From a virus: a DNA stretch of 26,099 nucleotides. Below are positions 22,419-26,099 of the stretch, piece after piece. The position numbers and the translations under genes are program-made. Each line of letters starts with the position of its first letter. The first letter of the stretch is position 1. The notes below the pieces were generated by a model. The model did not search any database. It was given only the letters and a program-made list of their open reading frames with translations, and had not been told where the DNA came from. The DNA lies in the IMG/VR virus record IMGVR_UViG_3300032315_000500, positions 1-26,099 of that record. The stretch is one strand, 5' to 3'.

Positions 22419-22934
22419 CTACTCAGTGCCAGTATTTGCATGCGGCATGCCTAATTCAGTAATAGAAAAAGGTGATGAAGTAACGCCGGTAACTTCAACG
22501 AACGAAACAATGTTGCCTTGACCCACAATGATATTATTTTCTACGGTATTCGCAGGAATGATTGTACTATTCGCATTTGCGATAGTATACGGCACCCCGT
22601 ATGGATTGTATCTAGCAGTAGCACCTGAAATCGCAACAGCAGCGTTTGCAGTTAATGCTAGACTTGTATTATTAGCTATTGATGCTACGATACCAACAGT
22701 AGCTCCTGCTGTGTTTCCTATCCAGCTACCAACTTCAAGTTGAGTAGTAAATGATGTTCCTGAACCAGTAACGGTGTTACTGTTGGTGGCACAAGTTACT
22801 GTGCCAGTTAAAGCTACGTTGGGAAAACTTGTTGTATATTGAATAGCACTCGTTGTCGCGATTCTAATCTTGTCTGTGGCGATATTACCTGATGTCGCTA
22901 CTGCTGAACTTGCTGTATATACATATGATGACAT
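22419..22934 (-). CDS. 171-aa beta-rich structural protein, unknown function
   Basis: Starts MSSYVYTASSAVATSGNIATD and is rich in T, S, A, N, V. Residues about 40-110 hold a repeat-type module (GTVTCATNSNTVTGSGTSFT, then LEVGSWI and IVASIANNTSLALTANA), a beta-sandwich pattern common in phage tail and fibre-associated proteins. The last 60 residues (IIPANTVENNIIVGQGNIVS) look like a separate beta part. ACAGGAAAC precedes the ATG. A late octamer is 24 nt upstream. It lies between the tail assembly genes and the 417-aa protein, so it is probably another virion surface or tail protein, but no specific role can be given. Confidence 0.72.
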   Translation of the reverse strand: MSSYVYTASSAVATSGNIATDKIRIATTSAIQYTTSFPNVALTGTVTCATNSNTVTGSGTSFTTQLEVGSWIGNTAGATVGIVASIANNTSLALTANAAVAISGATARYNPYGVPYTIANANSTIIPANTVENNIIVGQGNIVSFVEVTGVTSSPFSITELGMPHANTGTE

Positions 22935-22958
22935 AATTGTTGTTTCCTGTTTATAATA

Positions 22959-22966
22959 TATTTAGT
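22959..22966 (-). promoter_or_regulatory. Late promoter-like octamer ACTAAATA before the 171-aa gene
   Basis: Minus strand reads AAGAACTAAATATATT, 24 nt before the ATG. Two bases from TATAAATA, in the 55-nt gap after the tail assembly gene. Confidence 0.45.
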
Positions 22967-22989
22967 TCTTATAATACCATTTCAGTGAT

Positions 22990-23430
22990 TTAATTAGGAA
23001 CATCCGGCCACACTACACTGAACGGATATGTTTGTGTTGTTATGTCTCGCAGAGATTGTCGATATATTGCCCACGCTTCAATGTCAACAGGGGCATCGCG
23101 GAGCTGTGTCCAATCTGAGTCTTTGAGCATTTGGTTGCGCATAAACCGAATTGAATCCCATTGTGTTTCAATTTCACTGTCTGTATAATTCCGAATTTCC
23201 CACATCTCATACCAAATACCGTCTACTAATTTAGGATGAGCGCGTACTACGTGTTGTCCAATTGGAGCAATTGGTCGTTCAGTTTCAATGACTGGATAAC
23301 AATAGAATTCATTGGCTGTTTGAGTGTCAATATGGCGCGACCACGTGACATTCGTGTGTTTATGTCGCAAGTCGGTTAATGTGAATGGATAAATCGGAGG
23401 TTCATCCGGCGGCATATAAACATAGTACAT
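22990..23430 (-). CDS. Phage tail assembly chaperone-like protein
   Basis: 146 aa. The C-terminal 60 residues show the pattern R-x-x-x-LKDSDWTQLRDAPVD followed by WAIYRQSLRDITTQ and FSVVWPDVPN, which is the conserved form of the phage tail assembly chaperone domain (Pfam family Phage_tail_APC); these help fold and attach fibres or tail proteins in several phage groups. The first 80 residues (IYPFTLTDLRHKHTNVTW and WYEMWEIRNYTD) look like a small beta-rich domain seen before this domain in fibre-assembly proteins. Its ATG overlaps the previous stop as TAATG. It lies 3' of the adhesin, consistent with an adhesin or fibre chaperone role. Confidence 0.78.
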   Translation of the reverse strand: MYYVYMPPDEPPIYPFTLTDLRHKHTNVTWSRHIDTQTANEFYCYPVIETERPIAPIGQHVVRAHPKLVDGIWYEMWEIRNYTDSEIETQWDSIRFMRNQMLKDSDWTQLRDAPVDIEAWAIYRQSLRDITTQTYPFSVVWPDVPN

Positions 23431-23687
23431 TAGTTTTCCCCTAATTGTTTAGCAATGACATCACGCATGATGATTTCTTTAGCTTGTTCAATCACTGAAG
23501 TGTCATGCAAATGCGTCAACCGTTTTTTAAATTCTGCCATATGCGGACAAGTTGGATGTTTTTCAGCAATTTCTTCAATAGCCAATTTATAATTATCAAT
23601 GTTGATTTGATGCTGCAATACTTCTTTTTTGCGATGCTCGAATGCATCTCGCAGGATCTGAAGTCGTTCTGAATTAAGGTCTGTCAT
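23430..23687 (-). CDS. 85-aa helical protein, possible fibre assembly accessory
   Basis: Mostly helical and charged, with a likely coiled coil over residues 5-45 (RLQILRDAFEHRKKEVLQHQ and INIDNYKLAIEEIAEK) and a C-terminal helix (QAKEIIMRDVIAKQLGEN). C47 lies in a short HPTCPHM turn. No named family is recognised. It is 18 nt after the adhesin gene and overlaps the tail assembly chaperone-like gene (TAATG), so it likely works with these two. AGAAAGAC may be its ribosome site. Confidence 0.65.
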   Translation of the reverse strand: MTDLNSERLQILRDAFEHRKKEVLQHQINIDNYKLAIEEIAEKHPTCPHMAEFKKRLTHLHDTSVIEQAKEIIMRDVIAKQLGEN

Positions 23688-23705
23688 AATGAGTCTTTCT
23701 ATTAA

Positions 23706-25610
23706 TCATTGAGGTATACCACCGAACGCTAACCCAAAAGTTCTACCGGAAATAGCGGTTGTAGGAGTAGCATATCTAGTTCCAAATCCACTACTACTCC
23801 ATGGATAAGCAGTAACAAACGGGCCGCCCTGGTGACCGACCAAAATTGCGTTGCTGCTGGGACTGAAAGCTACGCTACGGCCGACCTGAGCAGGAAGAAA
23901 AGATGGATTGGCATATTTAGTTCCAAATCCACTACTACTCCATGGATAAGCAGTGATAAACGGAGAAGTTTGGTGTGCAATTGCAATATTATCACCTGCC
24001 GGGCTAAAGGCTAACCCGAAGCTATCACTTGCCGGCAATGTCGCAGGATCGGTATATTTAGTTCCAAATCCACTACTACTCCATGGATAAGCAGTGATAA
24101 ACGGAGAAGTTTGGTGTGCAATTGCAATATTATCACCTGCTGGATTAAACGCAACACTTTGACCGTTACCTGTAGGTAACGTTACGGGATCGGTATATTT
24201 AGTTCCAAATCCACTACTACTCCATGTATAGGCAGTGACGTATGGTGAAGTATCATGCGCAAATACAAGAACATCACCTGTACCAGGTCTAAACGTAACG
24301 CTACGGCTGTTGACTGCCGGCAATGTCGCAGGATCGGTATATTTAGTTCCAAATCCACTACTACTCCATGGATAGACAGCGAGAGGCGGGATTGCCAAAG
24401 AGGCAACTGCGATGGCATCCCCGGCCGGGCTAAACGCAACGCCTTGACCATTGCCGGAAGGCAATGTCGCAGGATTGGTATATTTAGTTCCAAATCCACT
24501 ACTACTCCATGGATAGGCAGTGATGTACGGGGACGCATCGTGTGCGACCGCAATAGCATCGCTAGCCAAACTAACAGCTATTCCATTACCAACACCTGCA
24601 GGCAATGTCGCAGGATTGGTATATCTAGTGCCCCAACCGGATACACTCCAATTGTATACATCAACAAATGGTGTGTTCTCAGTAGAGCATGCCACAAATT
24701 CGAGGGTAGATGAGCCAACGTCTGTAGATGGAAACGACCTACCGGAACCCCAAATAATGCGCACTGCACCAGATCCTCCCGATGCCTGTTCGTTGGTAGT
24801 GCTATCCGCTGCACATCCTCCTCCGCCAAATAAGCCAGGGGTAGAAGGATTAGTAGTACCATATATGTTTACCGGTGAGATTGCGCTAGCGCCTGTTGCA
24901 TTGCCTCCTCCTGATCCACCAAATCCGCCGGCGCCATCATTAGCCGAACTGGCGCCACCTGAACCACTAGTCCCTTCGCCGTACAAACCAACTCCGCCTC
25001 CTGATCCACCGGAATCACTCTCGCCCGCTCGGCCGCCACCTCCACCTGCGCCTCCTAAACCGGAACCACCTGGGGTTCCGGTAGAGGCGTCGGCGGCGGC
25101 GCCGACGCCGCCGTTTCCGGAATAGCCGCCTGCGCCGCCTGCGCCCGCCGCTTGTGTAGTTGATGCGTTTCTGTTTCCGCCGTTACCGCCATTTCCGCCG
25201 CCGTCCCCTACATATCCTCCGCCAGCAGGATTACCGTCACCTGCTGCAATAGCACCTGCGCCGCCGTACCCAACAACTGTCGTAGTATCAATAAAATAAC
25301 TATTACCACCGGATGGTGCAGTACCTGATATTACTCTCGTGCCGCCGGCTCCAACTACCACCGTATACGATGAACCGGGGATAACCGTTATATTATTTTT
25401 CCATCCCAATCCGCCGCCGCCTGCTCCTGAACCGGAACTAACATTAGCTGCTGGGCCGCCGCCGCCGCCTACACACACTACACAGACAGATGTTACACCA
25501 GTCGGTGCAGTCCATGAATATGTGCCCGGTATATTATAAACATTTTCGCCGCGCGCAGATCCGGGTGCGCCAGAAGCAACTCCTAATAATGCATCAAGAA
25601 TTCCCGTCAT
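23706..25610 (-). CDS. Tail adhesin: glycine-rich domain fused to a seven-repeat beta-propeller
   Basis: 634 aa. Residues 1-20 are a short anchor region (MTGILDALLGVASGA). Residues 22-285 form a glycine-rich domain starting VYNIPGTYSWTAPTGVTSVC, then G-runs such as GGNGGNGG, GGAGGGGG and GGSGGG, as in the polyglycine sandwich adhesins of T-even relatives (gp38-type) and glycine-rich fibre tips. Residues 300-634 are seven 47-residue repeats of the type VAFSPAGDxIAVAHxxSPxITAYPWSSSGFGTKY plus TNPATLP. The last strand LAFGGIPQ is an eighth start that would close the ring with repeat one, as in WD40-like propellers. This is probably the receptor-binding part. It is coupled to the fibre end upstream by an ATGA overlap. 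Propeller fold is inferred from repeats. Confidence 0.85.
   Translation of the reverse strand: MTGILDALLGVASGAPGSARGENVYNIPGTYSWTAPTGVTSVCVVCVGGGGGPAANVSSGSGAGGGGLGWKNNITVIPGSSYTVVVGAGGTRVISGTAPSGGNSYFIDTTTVVGYGGAGAIAAGDGNPAGGGYVGDGGGNGGNGGNRNASTTQAAGAGGAGGYSGNGGVGAAADASTGTPGGSGLGGAGGGGGRAGESDSGGSGGGVGLYGEGTSGSGGASSANDGAGGFGGSGGGNATGASAISPVNIYGTTNPSTPGLFGGGGCAADSTTNEQASGGSGAVRIIWGSGRSFPSTDVGSSTLEFVACSTENTPFVDVYNWSVSGWGTRYTNPATLPAGVGNGIAVSLASDAIAVAHDASPYITAYPWSSSGFGTKYTNPATLPSGNGQGVAFSPAGDAIAVASLAIPPLAVYPWSSSGFGTKYTDPATLPAVNSRSVTFRPGTGDVLVFAHDTSPYVTAYTWSSSGFGTKYTDPVTLPTGNGQSVAFNPAGDNIAIAHQTSPFITAYPWSSSGFGTKYTDPATLPASDSFGLAFSPAGDNIAIAHQTSPFITAYPWSSSGFGTKYANPSFLPAQVGRSVAFSPSSNAILVGHQGGPFVTAYPWSSSGFGTRYATPTTAISGRTFGLAFGGIPQ
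23765..24715 (-). repeat. Seven tandem 141-nt coding repeats (propeller blades)
   Basis: A conserved block beginning ATATTTAGTTCCAAATCC (plus-strand view) recurs at about 23772, 23913, 24054, 24195, 24339, 24480 and 24621, spaced 141 nt except one gap of 144. The copies at 23913 and 24054 share an exact 87-nt stretch, the sign of a recent duplication or gene conversion. All spacing keeps frame, so blade number could change by recombination. Confidence 0.9.
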
Positions 25611-26099
25611 GTTACACTACCTGTTGCTACCCACACAGTAGATGCCACTTTAATTAGTGTGCTGACACCATATGAAGATAACGTTCTTGTGCCTGTACTA
25701 GTTGATCCGCCCAAACGCAAAGTATCAGTAGTGATAAAAATTGATTTGGTGGTTGCAGCATTGTTATATATAACGACAGTAGAACCAACAGGAAATGCCA
25801 CTGACCCGTTAGCCGGAATAGTGATGTTTCCAGATGATATACTGATATGCTTGCCCATGTCAGTTAAGGCTAACGTGTAGTCGCTGCCACGAGAATTTTG
25901 CGGAAGACCTTTATAACCTACAGCATCGGTTAAATTTCCAGATGTCAGTGCTCCGGTAAAATTAACTGTACCTGCTACGTTGACACCTGTACCAGTCACA
26001 ACAAGAATATTAGCATTACCTACAGCACTAATGTTGACATTGCCATTTGCAGCTGGAATATTAACATTTGAGTTGCCATTGGATACATTTGACACCGAA
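25607..26099 (-). CDS. Tail fibre C-terminal part (runs off right edge)
   Basis: The frame is open to the right edge, so the true start is outside the window. The N-terminal visible part is a fibre-like repeat rich in N, V and G (NSNVNIPAANGNVNI), and the last 110 residues carry GYKGLPQNSRGSDYTLALTD and DMGKHISISSGNITIPAN followed by VAFPVGSTVVIYNNA, ending LIKVASTVWVATGSVT. This is the C-terminal cap I associate with tail fibres of many aquatic phages. Its TGA overlaps the adhesin ATG as ATGA, so the shaft and the adhesin tip are made together, as in T-even gp37/gp38 pairs. A short GTG start at 26095 could be mistaken for the gene start but the frame continues. Confidence 0.8.
   Translation of the reverse strand, partial: SVSNVSNGNSNVNIPAANGNVNISAVGNANILVVTGTGVNVAGTVNFTGALTSGNLTDAVGYKGLPQNSRGSDYTLALTDMGKHISISSGNITIPANGSVAFPVGSTVVIYNNAATTKSIFITTDTLRLGGSTSTGTRTLSSYGVSTLIKVASTVWVATGSVT

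Noticed and set aside
23765-24715. Possible CRISPR or satellite array
   Set aside because: The repeats are 141 nt, in frame and inside one gene, with no short repeat-spacer pattern.
24182-25125. Open frames on both strands across the adhesin repeats (125, 152 and 201 codons)
   Set aside because: They arise from the periodic, low-stop composition of the repeats and glycine-rich part; only the 634-codon frame has sensible domains and coupled start.
1-26099. tRNA genes, rRNA, integrase, attachment sites or insertion sequences
   Set aside because: None seen: nearly all sequence is explained by protein genes and gaps are under about 140 nt. A tRNA scan could not be run.

Overview
The window is a stretch of the genome of a tailed, contractile-tail bacteriophage of the broad T4-like group, with closest resemblance by eye to marine and freshwater myoviruses such as cyanophage and pelagiphage relatives. 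The evidence is a set of T4-type virion proteins (tail sheath gp18, tail tube gp19, head-completion nuclease gp4, a gp16-like small terminase, neck proteins gp13 and gp14, tail completion protein gp15). There is also a T4-type dNMP kinase (gp1), and T4-like late promoter octamers (TATAAATA-type) stand before most structural genes. Both window edges cut through tail-fibre genes. No bacterial genes, tRNAs, rRNAs, integrase or CRISPR array were seen, and the host cannot be told from the sequence.

Layout. Positions 1-1199 (minus strand) hold the first 399 codons of a repetitive tail fibre, open at the left edge. Positions 1318-11838 are a minus-strand structural block. In transcription order it holds sheath gp18 (1206 aa, with a very large insertion), tube gp19, a second tube-like protein with a disordered tail, a small virion-type protein, gp4, gp16, a 208-aa protein and a 914-aa protein, and it ends in a clear intrinsic terminator. 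Positions 11974-13715 hold two plus-strand genes (an HNH-like zinc protein and a GIY-YIG nuclease) around the minus-strand dNMP kinase. Positions 13741-17055 carry gp13 and then a non-structural minus-strand group: a small membrane protein, a MazG-like pyrophosphohydrolase, a 413-aa conserved unknown, a previously uncounted 39-aa ORF and a 133-aa unknown. The kinase and three sites in this group have good sigma70-type promoters with 17-nt spacers. Positions 17154-20677 (plus) hold gp14-like, gp15-like and Nudix genes. Positions 20678-26099 (minus) are a fibre/adhesin module: a fibre end, a glycine-rich plus seven-repeat beta-propeller adhesin, tail assembly chaperone-like proteins, two beta-rich structural proteins and a coiled-coil membrane protein.

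How it fits together. Nucleotide-pool enzymes (dNMP kinase, MazG, Nudix) support phage DNA synthesis. Most of the non-structural genes lie behind host-type promoters, while the virion genes lie behind late octamers. The most interesting signals are: (1) four late octamers placed exactly 4-5 nt before start codons that lack a Shine-Dalgarno sequence, implying leaderless late mRNAs; (2) an adhesin whose C-terminal half is seven 47-residue repeats closed by an eighth partial strand, the signature of a seven-bladed propeller; (3) a sheath protein nearly twice T4 length, whose inserted modules share a W-containing motif with the enlarged neck protein. All function names are from reading translated sequence and family knowledge; no database search was run.
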